A stretch of DNA of 64,000 bases from CAYRFF01 sp964436125 (GCA_964436125.1 CAYTBT010000007.1:1-64000); one strand, 5' to 3'; shown: positions 52,424-62,311, numbered from the stretch's first letter. The notes: generated by a model from the sequence alone, not told the origin. Made by a program: numbers and translations.

Positions 52424-54649
52424 ATGAGAAAAATACTAGGACTATTACTGTGTTTAGCATTGGTGAGTACTTATGGGTATTCACAGGAAAAGAATCTTCA
52501 GAACATAAAGCAACTTACCTTCGGTGGAGACAATGCAGAGGCATACTTCAGCCCTCATGGAAAGAAGTTGACCATGCAGATTGCTTATCCAAGAGACGGT
52601 GTAGAATGCGATCAGATCTATACATTGGATCTCGGGATTGAAAACCCACAACGATCCGACTTAAATTTGGTTTCGACGGGTTTTGGTCGGACAACATGTT
52701 CTTTCTTTATGCCGGATGGAAAACACATACTCTACGCTTCAACACACGATAAGAGTAAAGAGTGTCCTGAAACACCCATGTTTACAGATGGGAAATACTT
52801 ATGGCCCATCTATGACAGTTATGATATCTATGTAGCTGATTTAGAGGGGAATATTGTCAAGCGTTTAACCGATTCGCCAGGATATGATGCTGAGGCTGTC
52901 GTTTCTCCCGATGGAAGTAAAATTGCCTTTACAAGTACGAGATCAGGTGACCTTGAGATATGGATTATGGATATCGATGGCTCCAATAAAAGACAAGTAA
53001 CGCATAAACTCGGATATGATGGCGGCGCATTTTTTTCTCATGATGGGAAAAAGCTGGTATTCCGCGCTTCTCATCCTACAGAAGAAAAAGACATCAAGGA
53101 GTATAAATACTATCTCAATAAAGATTTAGTTGCACCGACCAATATGGAGATTTTTACCATTAACATCGATGGTACGGGCTTAAAACAGATTACGGACTTG
53201 GGAAGAGCCAATTGGGCTCCTTATTTTCATCCATCCGATGAAAAAATTATCTTCTGCAGCAATCATCACAATACATCGCCGAGCGGACACGATTTTCAAC
53301 TCTTTATGATTGATACAAGTGGAGAACATCTTCATCAGATTACATTCAAGAGTTATTTTAATTCCTTCCCGATGTTTTCACCGGATGGAACCAAGCTTGC
53401 TTTTTCCAGTAATAGAAACCCGGATAACCCACGTGAAACCGATGTGTTTCTCGTTGATTGGGTTGATACGGATGAAGCGGAACTCGTAGAAGTCGATAAT
53501 CTGGAGAAATATATTTCATATCTCGCTTCCGACGAACTAGAGGGGCGGCTTACCGGCTCTGATGATGAGCAGAAAGCAGCACATTACATCGCGGATATCT
53601 TAAAGAGTTACGACTTGAAACCATATAGTGGAAATAGTTATTTTCAAGACTTTAAGTACAAGGTGCGATTGAAACCTCACGATAGTACGAGCGTCATTGA
53701 CTGGCATGGCACCAATGTTCTTGCATTCCTCGATAATAATGCCGATAAGACTATTGTATTAGGGGCTCATTACGATCATCTGGGAAGGAATGAACATCAC
53801 CATTCAACGGTAATGAATTCAGAGGGATTAATCCATAATGGAGCCGATGATAATGCCTCTGGTACAGCAGCTCTTATTGAGCTTTCTCGTATGCTATCGC
53901 AGAATAAGAAGATTGAAGATGCCAATTTTATCTTTGCTTTCTTCTCAGGCGAGGAGGATGGCCTTATCGGCTCTAAGCACATGGCGGAAACTCTTGATGA
54001 CCACTATCCCAATGTCGTTGCCATGATCAATATGGATATGGTCGGGAGATTGAATGAAAAGCATGAGATGACCGTAGGTGGAGTAGGTACTTCACCAGGT
54101 TTCTCTGAAATCGTGCAGAAAAATAAACCCGCCGGTTTTAATGTTACTGAGGACTTGTCCGGTGTGGGACCATCTGACCACACTTCATTCTACCTCAAGG
54201 ATATTCCCGTCTTGTTTTTCTTTACAGGAACACATGAAGATTATCATAAGCCTAGTGATGATGAGTACAAGATTAATTACTACGGTTTACGGGGAATCGT
54301 CTATTATGTCTTCCGCGTGGTAAACGATCTCGCTGAGATGGAGGAGATACCTTTCACCAAGACGAAGGTCGATGCCGGTAAAAGAGCTCCTAAGTACACG
54401 GTTACCCTAGGCATTATGCCCAATTATGCCGACAATGGCAAAGGCTTAAAAATCGACGGCGTTATTGATGGCCGCCCGGCCGATAAGGCTGGTATCCTCA
54501 CCGGGGATATCCTCTTGAGTATAGGGGATTGTAAGGTGACAGAAATTTATAGTTATATGGAATGCCTGTCGCACTTAAAATCCGGAGATCAACGGGATGC
54601 CGTTGTTTTACGCTATGGTAAGAAGATTACCGTCCATATTACATTCTAA
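52424..54649 (+). CDS. Secreted M28 peptidase fused to a PD40 propeller and a PDZ domain
   Basis: A 741-residue protein with a signal peptide (MRKILGLLLCLALVSTYGYSQ). Residues ~25-345 are TolB-like PD40 repeats (EAVVSPDGSKIAFTSTRSGD, FPMFSPDGTKLAFSSNRNPD). Residues ~355-635 are the M28 zinc aminopeptidase/carboxypeptidase-type domain, with ligands in VLGAHYDHLG, NGADDNASGTAAL, FFSGEEDGLIGSKH, NMDMVGRL and GPSDHTSFY, all present. Residues ~650-741 form a PDZ-like domain (GRPADKAGILTGDILLSIGD). It is likely periplasmic or surface-associated. The propeller may bind substrate or a partner. There is no T9SS tail. A strong terminator follows. Confidence 0.9.
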   Translation: MRKILGLLLCLALVSTYGYSQEKNLQNIKQLTFGGDNAEAYFSPHGKKLTMQIAYPRDGVECDQIYTLDLGIENPQRSDLNLVSTGFGRTTCSFFMPDGKHILYASTHDKSKECPETPMFTDGKYLWPIYDSYDIYVADLEGNIVKRLTDSPGYDAEAVVSPDGSKIAFTSTRSGDLEIWIMDIDGSNKRQVTHKLGYDGGAFFSHDGKKLVFRASHPTEEKDIKEYKYYLNKDLVAPTNMEIFTINIDGTGLKQITDLGRANWAPYFHPSDEKIIFCSNHHNTSPSGHDFQLFMIDTSGEHLHQITFKSYFNSFPMFSPDGTKLAFSSNRNPDNPRETDVFLVDWVDTDEAELVEVDNLEKYISYLASDELEGRLTGSDDEQKAAHYIADILKSYDLKPYSGNSYFQDFKYKVRLKPHDSTSVIDWHGTNVLAFLDNNADKTIVLGAHYDHLGRNEHHHSTVMNSEGLIHNGADDNASGTAALIELSRMLSQNKKIEDANFIFAFFSGEEDGLIGSKHMAETLDDHYPNVVAMINMDMVGRLNEKHEMTVGGVGTSPGFSEIVQKNKPAGFNVTEDLSGVGPSDHTSFYLKDIPVLFFFTGTHEDYHKPSDDEYKINYYGLRGIVYYVFRVVNDLAEMEEIPFTKTKVDAGKRAPKYTVTLGIMPNYADNGKGLKIDGVIDGRPADKAGILTGDILLSIGDCKVTEIYSYMECLSHLKSGDQRDAVVLRYGKKITVHITF

Positions 54650-54677
54650 TCATTTGATATTTAGTGTGTTAAAAGTG

Positions 54678-54709
54678 AAGGGTTTAAGCTACGCTTAAAC
54701 CCTTTTTCT
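54678..54709 (+). terminator. Rho-independent terminator after the M28 peptidase gene
   Basis: AAGGGTTTAAGC (54678-54689) pairs perfectly with GCTTAAACCCTT (54693-54704) around TAC, followed by a short T-run. It is 28 bases after the stop. Confidence 0.88.
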
Positions 54710-54820
54710 TCTTGTATGCATTCAGACCGATCATTGCTCAATATAGCATTATCAGAAATTCTAGTAATCGGATATAGTGCCTTCCGGCAAATGTTCAGCA
54801 TATTTCTTATTGAGTATTTC

Positions 54821-56323
54821 CTATTCCATTATAAATTTCTTACTGACTTTACTCCCATCTTTAAATGTAAACACTATCACGTATATGCCTTCTTGAAAAC
54901 CACCTAGGCTGATGCGTTGCTGTTCTGTTGTTAACAGACAAATTCCTGTTATGGTATAAATACTTACTTCTCTGACAAGCCTGTCTGTATTGTACGTCAG
55001 ATAATTCCTTACGGGATTGGGATAAAGAGAGATGTGGTCTTTCGATGGATTGATTTTGACAGTACTTGTAGTCTCTTGCTTGAAGATGAATGCAGCACCT
55101 GCATCGGAAATAGGGTTTTCACCATTTTCATCGAGGTCGGCTCTGGGTGCACCGACGATAATATAATCACCGGACATATCGACATCCCACCCATAGAATA
55201 TCTTTTCCCTACTGCTGCTAGTTTCCAAGCTTTGTTTCTTTTCCCACTTTTCATCTTCTCCTCGCGAATATAAAAATACATTGCCTTCCTCAAGGCCATA
55301 AGCATGTGGCGCCGTTACGAGAAGTTTATCTTTAGCTATTGCACACATCCAGCCGTAATAGTTGTCTTCAGCAGAAGTTTTTCCTGTGAGTTTCTGTACT
55401 TGCTCCCAATGCATTGCACTGTCCGGCTTGAATATATATGCGGCAGAAATATTATTATCTCCATGCCCCTCTGCATAAGCACCGACGATTATCTCAGTTT
55501 GGTAAATACCGACACTGGTACCGAAAAACATATTAGATTGGCCATCTGAAGGCGAGATAGTTGCATAAAACTCCCAATCACTTCTATCTGAACTCTTTTT
55601 ATAAATATATGCCTTACCGGTATTGTTGTTTTCACCCGATGCGCCGATTATTATATAATTGTCATTCATGCACACACTTTCACCAAATTGTGCATTCACC
55701 CTGGGATTGGGAGATGTGATTTTCTGCACTTCAGTCCATTTGTTATTTTGTCTTTGAAAGACATAGACTGCGCCCGTATGAGCATCCTTCCCCGGCGTGC
55801 CTACGGCAATTGTGTTCTTGTAAACACACAATGTAAATGGATATGCGCCCATGTGGTCTTCATTGCCATAGTCTGAAGCAACTAACTTTGTGACAAATTC
55901 CCACTGCTTTTCAGTCCGATTGAGTGTATAGATGTACAGCGAACCGGCTCGTATTGTTGAATCAATATCAGAGCGCCCTGATGCTACGACGAGAAAATCG
56001 TCTCCAAATTCGAGTGATGAACCATATTCCGCCATACTTTTGGCGTCTGTCGCCCTTAAAGTCTGCGCATATTCCCATTCATTATCAGCATTCAGGCGAT
56101 AGATGTACACTGCTCCGGCAGCGATGTTTTCTCTGGAGGCTGAAACTGCAGCGTATCCATCAGTAATTGCTACGGCAGTACCGAATTCTGCTCTTCCTTC
56201 ACGATTTTGACTTACTACCTTTATATCTTGAATGAATTGCGCTTGTACACCAGGTACATGTAGGAATATGGCGTAGAATAGAATGGAAAGGGAAAGGAGA
56301 GGGGCTTGTATAGAAATTTTCAT
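54821..56323 (-). CDS. FG-GAP beta-propeller protein with T9SS sorting domain
   Basis: A 500-residue secreted protein. A signal peptide (ending HVPGVQAQ, about residue 29) precedes about seven FG-GAP_2-type repeats, each with a GxSVxxxxxxxxVGAP-like core and A-Y-I-Y/F strand (FGTAVAITDGYAAVSA, AYIYKK, MSGDYIIVGAPRAD). These predict a seven-bladed propeller. The last ~75 residues (SLYPNPVRNYLTYN ... GGFQEGIYVIVFTFKDGSKVSKKF) are a T9SS type A sorting domain. Such proteins are cell-surface or secreted, and their ligand is unknown. It is convergent with the M28 gene and monocistronic. Confidence 0.88.
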   Translation of the reverse strand: MKISIQAPLLSLSILFYAIFLHVPGVQAQFIQDIKVVSQNREGRAEFGTAVAITDGYAAVSASRENIAAGAVYIYRLNADNEWEYAQTLRATDAKSMAEYGSSLEFGDDFLVVASGRSDIDSTIRAGSLYIYTLNRTEKQWEFVTKLVASDYGNEDHMGAYPFTLCVYKNTIAVGTPGKDAHTGAVYVFQRQNNKWTEVQKITSPNPRVNAQFGESVCMNDNYIIIGASGENNNTGKAYIYKKSSDRSDWEFYATISPSDGQSNMFFGTSVGIYQTEIIVGAYAEGHGDNNISAAYIFKPDSAMHWEQVQKLTGKTSAEDNYYGWMCAIAKDKLLVTAPHAYGLEEGNVFLYSRGEDEKWEKKQSLETSSSREKIFYGWDVDMSGDYIIVGAPRADLDENGENPISDAGAAFIFKQETTSTVKINPSKDHISLYPNPVRNYLTYNTDRLVREVSIYTITGICLLTTEQQRISLGGFQEGIYVIVFTFKDGSKVSKKFIME

Positions 56324-56552
56324 GAATGCAGGTTTTATATACTAGATTAAATGATTAATGCAAATTGCTTTACAAGCTCCAATGTAGATAAGAATAATTC
56401 ATAAGCCAAATAAAAATATAGAAAATAAGCTATACTTTATAGAAGCAGGAATAGAAAAGCACCGACATAGATACTATGTAGATGCTTTTATAATTTTTGG
56501 GATTAAACTGAAATAGGATTCCTATGTTAAGGAATACCAGAAAGCTCCTGAC

Positions 56553-57038
56553 TTATTTTTGCGTAAGCTCAGCAAGCTTATCCTCAAGCTCATATTCATT
56601 GCCTGGCACATAGCCGGAATGAGAAAATAAGATTTCACCTTTGCTATTCACGACGAATGTCTGCGGAATCGTCTGGAAATTTAAGGCGCGTTGCAGGTCT
56701 TGATTTTTATCTGAAAGGAAACTATAAGGCCATCCACTTCTACTTATCATGGGTTTTACACGGGCAAATCCACGCGCGTCATCAACGGTTATCGCGATGA
56801 GTTCAACATTGTAAAGATCTTTCCAATCTGCATACAAATCTGAGATATTGTCAAGTTCTTTATGGCATGGTTTACACCAGGTAGCCCAGAAACTGATGAT
56901 AGTAAGTTCATTATCAGCGACTGCATCGCGTATATTAATAGTCTTACCATCGAGAGTTTCAATTTCGACAGAAGGCAGAAGGTTCTGGCCGATGAGATAA
57001 GCAGGCATAAATGCTAGAAAAAGAAGAAAATACTTCAT
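56553..57038 (-). CDS. TlpA-like thioredoxin-fold protein
   Basis: A 161-residue periplasmic thiol-disulfide protein. ATG 57038 (MKYFLLFLAFMPAYLIGQNLL) gives a clean signal peptide; the frame extending to 57074 adds a basic N-terminus. The redox centre WATWCKPCHKELDNI (C-x-x-C) is followed by IAITVDDARGFARV and the cis-Pro region TIPQTFVVNSKG. It belongs to the AhpC/TlpA-type group used for cytochrome c or disulfide reduction. It is divergent from the DUF6029 gene, 132 bases away; the lipoprotein two genes along also carries a C-x-x-C. Confidence 0.9.
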   Translation of the reverse strand: MKYFLLFLAFMPAYLIGQNLLPSVEIETLDGKTINIRDAVADNELTIISFWATWCKPCHKELDNISDLYADWKDLYNVELIAITVDDARGFARVKPMISRSGWPYSFLSDKNQDLQRALNFQTIPQTFVVNSKGEILFSHSGYVPGNEYELEDKLAELTQK

Positions 57039-57170
57039 AAATGAATTTTTAATGAATTTAATGATTATTAACAAGGTAAATTTAGAGAACTTCCAATGTT
57101 ATTAATAGATTTGCCATAGCCAAGTTTATAAATTAACAAGATTTTAACGCTTAATTATCAGTGACTATAG

Positions 57171-58835
57171 ATGAAAATATTTACACATAGTATAATAGGA
57201 TTAATTGTACTTCTCTGTTTTACACAAGCACAGGGGCAGCATCTTTCCGGGAATCTACAAGCGAGTGGCAATTTTTTTATGCGTGATTCAGCTATCGGTG
57301 CTTATGGTACACCACAATATAATCGACAACTATTCGGTGCCGAAAGCTGGTTGAAGCTCAATTACAGCAATTGGGGTTTTGATTTTTCTATCCGCTTTGA
57401 TTTATTCAATAACTCCAATATTATCAACCCAAATTCTTCCTATACCAATCAAGGCATCGGATACTGGCAGATTAAGAAGAGTATTGCCGATCTGGATATC
57501 ACTGCCGGATATATTTATGATCAGATAGGAAGTGGTATAATATACCGAGCTTATGAAGAAAGGGCACTTGCAATTGACAATGCGCTGGTCGGGCTCCGGT
57601 TGCGGTATTCACTAGGGGATAACTGGACAATAAAAGGTTTTACGGGAAGACAGAAAAAGCGATTTGATGTGTATGATCCTATTATCGTCGGCGGATCGAT
57701 AGATGGCTTTTTTACAGTGGGCGATAGCACGGTGTGGTCATTTGCTCCGGGTTTTGGTATTGTGAGTAGGAAGCTGGATGACAAGAATATGGATAATCTC
57801 CTTAACACTCTTGCTACCTATAGTTCCAAGGACAGTATAGGAGCGCGATATAATAATTATGCTTTTTCACTCTATAACACTTTATCCGTCGTTGGCTTTT
57901 CCTGGTATATAGAAGGTGCATATAAGACTGCTGAGCCCGTATATGATCAGCTTGCCGTCAAGACCAATCTCGATGGCTCGACCTCACTCGGAAAATTTGT
58001 CTATAAACCCGGCTATGTCCTTTATTCATCCTTAAGTTATGCCAAGGCGGGATTTGGGGCAACCTTTGAAGTAAAGAGGACGGATTATTTTTATTTCCGC
58101 GTGTTGCCGACCGCTCAATTAAATCTAGGTACGATTGCATTTCTTCCGCCGATGTCGCAACAGAATACATATCGACTCACAGCGAGATATCCATCGGCAA
58201 CGCAAGAACTCGGTGAAATGGCTTATCAGCTAGACCTTGGTTATCGGTTTAATAAGAAATTGTCTGCGGGCATTAATATGTCCATGATAAGCAATCTCGA
58301 CTCCGTGAATTTATACAGAGAGATTTTTCCTACGGTGACCTATGAACCATCGAGAAAACACTATATCAAAGTCGGTTTGCAATTTGTCGCATCCAATCAA
58401 GGCGTATTTCTCAATGAAAGAGCCGACAGGGGAATAGTCCAAGCGGTCACACCCGTTGTAGAATACCTGTACAACATTACTAGAAGGCAGGCAATCCGAT
58501 TTGAGTTGCAGTATATGAAAACCGGTGTAAACTGGAATGGATTTGATGAATCTACGGAAGATCTCGATTACGGAAACTGGCTTTTCTTCCTGGCAGAATA
58601 CAGTATCGCACCTAAATGGATATTTACGGTAAGTGATATGTATAATGTTGTTCCCAAAGGACGCAGCACAGGAGCTCAGCATTATCCGAGTGTAGGTGTA
58701 ACTTATACCAGAGGCTCCAATCGCTTCAGCCTGCGCTATGTAAAACAGGTGGAGGGAATCGTATGCACAGGAGGTATATGTCGCCTTGAACCTGCATTCA
58801 GTGGTGTGAAATTTACAGTTAATTCAATCTTTTAA
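57171..58835 (+). CDS. DUF6029-type outer-membrane protein
   Basis: A 554-residue protein with a signal peptide (MKIFTHSIIGLIVLLCFTQAQGQ), then ~500 residues of alternating aromatic strands typical of an outer-membrane beta-barrel (GFDFSIRFDLFNNSNIINPN, GFTGRQKKRFDVYDP). The sequence fits the DUF6029 family, common in Bacteroidota and of unknown function. It is followed after 12 bases by the Omp28-like lipoprotein gene, so the two are very likely one transcript. In other genomes I recall this pairing but cannot confirm it. It may be a scaffold or porin for the lipoprotein (inference). Confidence 0.82.
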   Translation: MKIFTHSIIGLIVLLCFTQAQGQHLSGNLQASGNFFMRDSAIGAYGTPQYNRQLFGAESWLKLNYSNWGFDFSIRFDLFNNSNIINPNSSYTNQGIGYWQIKKSIADLDITAGYIYDQIGSGIIYRAYEERALAIDNALVGLRLRYSLGDNWTIKGFTGRQKKRFDVYDPIIVGGSIDGFFTVGDSTVWSFAPGFGIVSRKLDDKNMDNLLNTLATYSSKDSIGARYNNYAFSLYNTLSVVGFSWYIEGAYKTAEPVYDQLAVKTNLDGSTSLGKFVYKPGYVLYSSLSYAKAGFGATFEVKRTDYFYFRVLPTAQLNLGTIAFLPPMSQQNTYRLTARYPSATQELGEMAYQLDLGYRFNKKLSAGINMSMISNLDSVNLYREIFPTVTYEPSRKHYIKVGLQFVASNQGVFLNERADRGIVQAVTPVVEYLYNITRRQAIRFELQYMKTGVNWNGFDESTEDLDYGNWLFFLAEYSIAPKWIFTVSDMYNVVPKGRSTGAQHYPSVGVTYTRGSNRFSLRYVKQVEGIVCTGGICRLEPAFSGVKFTVNSIF

Positions 58836-58847
58836 ACCATTATTCCG

Positions 58848-59705
58848 ATGAAAAATATAATCAGAAACAGCTTTTTACTTTCCTTGACCTGTCTCTTTTT
58901 TGCAGCTTGTCATGAAATTCCACCGGAAATTCCGGAAATTAATGTAAGTGGTGAAAAATCTGTCGTAATTGAGGAATTTACCGGTGTCAGATGTACTAAT
59001 TGCCCTACAGCAGCTCAGGCAATCAGCAATCTCCAGAATCAATACGGTGAGAATGTCATAGCAGTTGCAATTCACGCACCTAAATATAGCTCCTTTACCG
59101 AGCCACACATGGATAGCAAATACGATTTCCGCATTCCGGAGGCTGATGCGATAGCTGATCTCGTTGAAGGAGAGATTCTGGGATTGCCCTCAGCGATGTT
59201 TGATAGATATGATTTTGATAATGGAGGCCTACAAGGGCATGTTGTTAAAGTAAGTCAATACTCCAGTGCATTGAGCGAGAGATTACAGCAACCGGCAAAG
59301 TTTCTCATGTCCATCGATAATAAATATAACAAGGAAAATCGCGAGTTGACTACAATAGCGCATATCCGACCACTTGAGGACATTGAGGGAGAAGTATATA
59401 TCACATTTATGCTTATTGAAAACGGCATAGTCGATGTACAGACTGACAAGCATGAAATTATTGAAGATTATGTACACAATCACGTTCTGCGCGACATCTA
59501 TTCAGTCAATCCTACGGGGGACAGGATTAATCAAGCATTGAAAGATAATCAACCTATTGTAATTAAGCGTAGTGTGAAAATAAAGCCACCGGAAGAAGGG
59601 AAAACCTGGAATAATCCGGAGAATATGGAGACGGTCGTATTTGTACATCGTCGTGATGGCAGTCTTACTTGTATGCAAGCGGTTATTGCCCATGTTATAG
59701 AATAA
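58848..59705 (+). CDS. Omp28-related lipoprotein with C-x-x-C motif
   Basis: A 285-residue lipoprotein of the Omp28 family. The start (MKNIIRNSFLLSLTCLFFAACHE) has a lipobox FAAC at about residue 21. A thioredoxin-like segment follows (VVIEEFTGVRCTNCPTAAQAISNL), with C-x-x-C near residue 50. The C-terminal half (VKIKPPEEGKTWNNPENMETVVFVHRRDG) is beta-rich and matches the end of Omp28-like proteins. It follows the DUF6029 gene by 12 bases. With the divergent TlpA gene it may form a thiol-related envelope group, but no redox activity is proven. Confidence 0.82.
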   Translation: MKNIIRNSFLLSLTCLFFAACHEIPPEIPEINVSGEKSVVIEEFTGVRCTNCPTAAQAISNLQNQYGENVIAVAIHAPKYSSFTEPHMDSKYDFRIPEADAIADLVEGEILGLPSAMFDRYDFDNGGLQGHVVKVSQYSSALSERLQQPAKFLMSIDNKYNKENRELTTIAHIRPLEDIEGEVYITFMLIENGIVDVQTDKHEIIEDYVHNHVLRDIYSVNPTGDRINQALKDNQPIVIKRSVKIKPPEEGKTWNNPENMETVVFVHRRDGSLTCMQAVIAHVIE

Positions 59706-59751
59706 AAGGATGGAGTATTAAGAATTTTTCTATCTGTAGTCCACGATAAAA

Positions 59752-59782
59752 TTTGCCCTTAGCTCTTCACAATGTATCTTTG
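59752..59782 (+). promoter_or_regulatory. pheT promoter (Bacteroidota consensus)
   Basis: TTTG (59752-59755), a spacer of 19 bases, and TATCTTTG (59775-59782) match the consensus TTTG-N19-TAnnTTTG. The ATG at 59811 follows after 28 bases. Confidence 0.7.
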
Positions 59783-59810
59783 TGCGCGATACATAATAAA
59801 TATCCTATAG

Positions 59811-62234
59811 ATGAAGACATCATATAACTGGCTCAATCGCCACATCGATTTACATGGCATAGATAAAGAAAAGCTCGGTGAAATCTTGACAAGTCTCGGC
59901 CTTGAAGTAGAAGGAACAGAGGCTTATTCATCCATTCCCGGTGGATTGGAAGGAGTTACCGTAGGTAAAGTTCTCACTTGTGAAAAGCATCCTGATGCCG
60001 ATAAGTTGCAAGTGACACAAGTTGATGTCGGTGCTGAAGAGCCCTTGCAGATTGTCTGTGGTGCTCCCAATGTAGCCGCCGGTCAGACTGTAGCTGTCGC
60101 AAATGTCGGTACGGTTCTCTATGCCGGAGGCGAGGAATTTACAATAAAAAAAGCCAAGATACGCGGTGTCGCTTCTTTCGGCATGATATGTGCCGAGGAT
60201 GAATTGTGCATAGGTGATTCTCACGATGGTATCATGGTTCTCCCGGATACATATATTCCAGGTACAGCTTTAAGCGATTATATTGACGCTTATGAAGATT
60301 ATGTATATGACATAGGCCTTACTCCCAATCGCTCTGATGCAACTCACCATCGCGGTGTCGCCAAGGATCTACTTGCATATCTTTCTTTCCATAGTGATGA
60401 GAATTATAAGCTTAAGCCACTTGAAACTTCTCTACCGGCAGTTTCCGATGAGCTGGAGATAGATATTCAGGTCGAAAATAGGCAAGATTGTCCGAGATAT
60501 GCGGGATTGATAATTGATGATGTAGAGATTAAGGAATCACCTCTATGGATGCAAAACCTCCTGAAGAGTATAGGCTTGCGGCCGATTAATAATATCGTTG
60601 ATACGACCAATTTTATCCTGCATGACATGGGACAGCCTCTGCATGCATTTGATTACGATAAAATACAAGGACATGAAATACGCGTCAAACATTTGCCGGA
60701 AGGCACAGAATTTACAACTCTAGATGGAAACCAAATTTCCCTATCGGAAAAGGATTTAATGATCTGTGACGGTGAGGATAATGGATTATGTATTGCCGGC
60801 GTATACGGCGGGCAGGGAAGTGGAGTCACTGAAGAGACCAAAAGAATATTTCTCGAGTCGGCACATTTCAACGCAGAATCCGTGCGCAGGTCGTCTATGA
60901 AACATTTTTTGAGAACAGATGCCGCCAAGGTATTTGAGAAGGGGAGTGATCCGTCCATTGTATTGGATGCATTGAAAAAAGCTACTCACTTACTGGTAGA
61001 TCTCTGCGGTGGGAAAGTCGCATCGGAGATTAAGGAATTTTACCCAGAAGAAATCCAAGCACATGAAATACAGGTGCGATATAAACGCGTAACAAGCCTT
61101 ATAGGTAAAGAATTAAGTGCAGAGGAAATAAAAGGTATCTTGAAAGCGCTGAATATGGAGCTCGTTTCTGAATCCAAAGAAGCCGTTACAGTACATGTGC
61201 CGACCGATAAGAATGAAGTGTTGAGGGAAGTGGATATTATTGAAGAAATCTTGCGTATTTATGGATTTGAGCAAGTGGAAGTCGATAATAGAAGTTCCGG
61301 ACATACGCATGCAGTTCACCTTCCGGAAGCATTTCACATTAAACAAGATGTAAGCAAAATCCTTCAAGCCAACGGTTTTCTGGAAATGATGAATGTCTCC
61401 CTGACCGATTCTTCTCGATATAGTGAAACTGATGAGCTTATTTATATCAATAATACATCCAATCAAAATCTGGATATTCTTCGTCCTGATATGTACGTAT
61501 CAGCCCTTGAGACAGCAGCGTATAATATCAACCACAAACAACAGAACTTTGCCTTTTATGAATGGGGCTTTTCTTATCGTCATGCTGATGGGGATTATGA
61601 AGAGAAAGAAGCCCTATGCCTCATGATAAGCGGACTTGTGGAGGAAGAAAACTGGAAGAATAAAGCTGCGATAGAAGCAGATTTCTATAGCTTAAAGGCA
61701 TTTGTAGAGCTTATTTTGCACCGATTGGGTATTACCGGTTTCCAGGAAAGTAGAATTGAAGATGATGAAGTGCTGTCCTATGGTTTGAAATATCATCGTG
61801 GACCTATTGAGCTCGTTAAATATGGGAAAGTTAAAGCTAGTGAAGCAGAGGATTATGGTATAGAACAAGAAATATACGTCGCTATTTATGACTGGAAGAA
61901 TATTATGAAGAACATCCCATCCAAAAGGATGAAATATGTACCGATTAATAAATATCCTTCAATTCATAGAGATCTCGCATTAATTGTAGATAAGTCTGTT
62001 GCCTATGAAGATATTGTCCGCCTTGTAAGGAAACAACTCAAACAGAATCTTGTAGATGTCCATCTATTTGATATTTATGAAGACGATGCATTATTCGGAG
62101 AAGGAAGGCATAGTCTTGCGATAAGAATGGAATTACAAGACAAGAAAAAGACAATGACCGATAAGCAGGTGGAAGCCATGATGAGTAAACTTATACAAGC
62201 CTTGAAAAAGAAATTGGATATTGAACTCAGGTGA
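59811..62234 (+). CDS. pheT: Phenylalanyl-tRNA synthetase beta subunit
   Basis: The beta subunit of the heterotetrameric class II synthetase, needed for tRNA binding and editing. The 807-residue length is normal. It has the EMAP-like tRNA-binding domain (about 40-150, GKVLTCEKHPDADKLQVTQVDVG), the B3/B4 editing domain (about 205-360, GLRPINNIVDTTNFILHDMGQPLHAFD), a B5 domain (about 400-470), the catalytic-like core, and a C-terminal ferredoxin-fold anticodon domain (YPSIHRDLALIVDKSVAYEDI, to the end). The alpha subunit gene pheS is not in the window. It is monocistronic, preceded by a good promoter. Confidence 0.96.
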   Translation: MKTSYNWLNRHIDLHGIDKEKLGEILTSLGLEVEGTEAYSSIPGGLEGVTVGKVLTCEKHPDADKLQVTQVDVGAEEPLQIVCGAPNVAAGQTVAVANVGTVLYAGGEEFTIKKAKIRGVASFGMICAEDELCIGDSHDGIMVLPDTYIPGTALSDYIDAYEDYVYDIGLTPNRSDATHHRGVAKDLLAYLSFHSDENYKLKPLETSLPAVSDELEIDIQVENRQDCPRYAGLIIDDVEIKESPLWMQNLLKSIGLRPINNIVDTTNFILHDMGQPLHAFDYDKIQGHEIRVKHLPEGTEFTTLDGNQISLSEKDLMICDGEDNGLCIAGVYGGQGSGVTEETKRIFLESAHFNAESVRRSSMKHFLRTDAAKVFEKGSDPSIVLDALKKATHLLVDLCGGKVASEIKEFYPEEIQAHEIQVRYKRVTSLIGKELSAEEIKGILKALNMELVSESKEAVTVHVPTDKNEVLREVDIIEEILRIYGFEQVEVDNRSSGHTHAVHLPEAFHIKQDVSKILQANGFLEMMNVSLTDSSRYSETDELIYINNTSNQNLDILRPDMYVSALETAAYNINHKQQNFAFYEWGFSYRHADGDYEEKEALCLMISGLVEEENWKNKAAIEADFYSLKAFVELILHRLGITGFQESRIEDDEVLSYGLKYHRGPIELVKYGKVKASEAEDYGIEQEIYVAIYDWKNIMKNIPSKRMKYVPINKYPSIHRDLALIVDKSVAYEDIVRLVRKQLKQNLVDVHLFDIYEDDALFGEGRHSLAIRMELQDKKKTMTDKQVEAMMSKLIQALKKKLDIELR

Positions 62235-62286
62235 TTGAGGCTGAGGTCTCAAGGCGAGACTACGAGCTCAGCTTGCTGAGTGAGAT

Positions 62287-62311
62287 AGCTCGACCTAGTC
62301 CGCCGTAGGCG
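62287..62311 (+). repeat. Dispersed intergenic repeat, copy 2
   Basis: AGCTCGACCTAGTCCGCC then GTAGGCG, in plus orientation. It agrees with the minus strand of 28829-28855, apart from a two-base gap, two mismatches in the ACC/GTC part and one in the GTAGG/GGAGG part. Upstream hairpins are GTCTC/GAGAC (62246-62260), CTCAGC/GCTGAG (62267-62280) and CGAGCT/AGCTCG (62263-62292). Confidence 0.55.
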
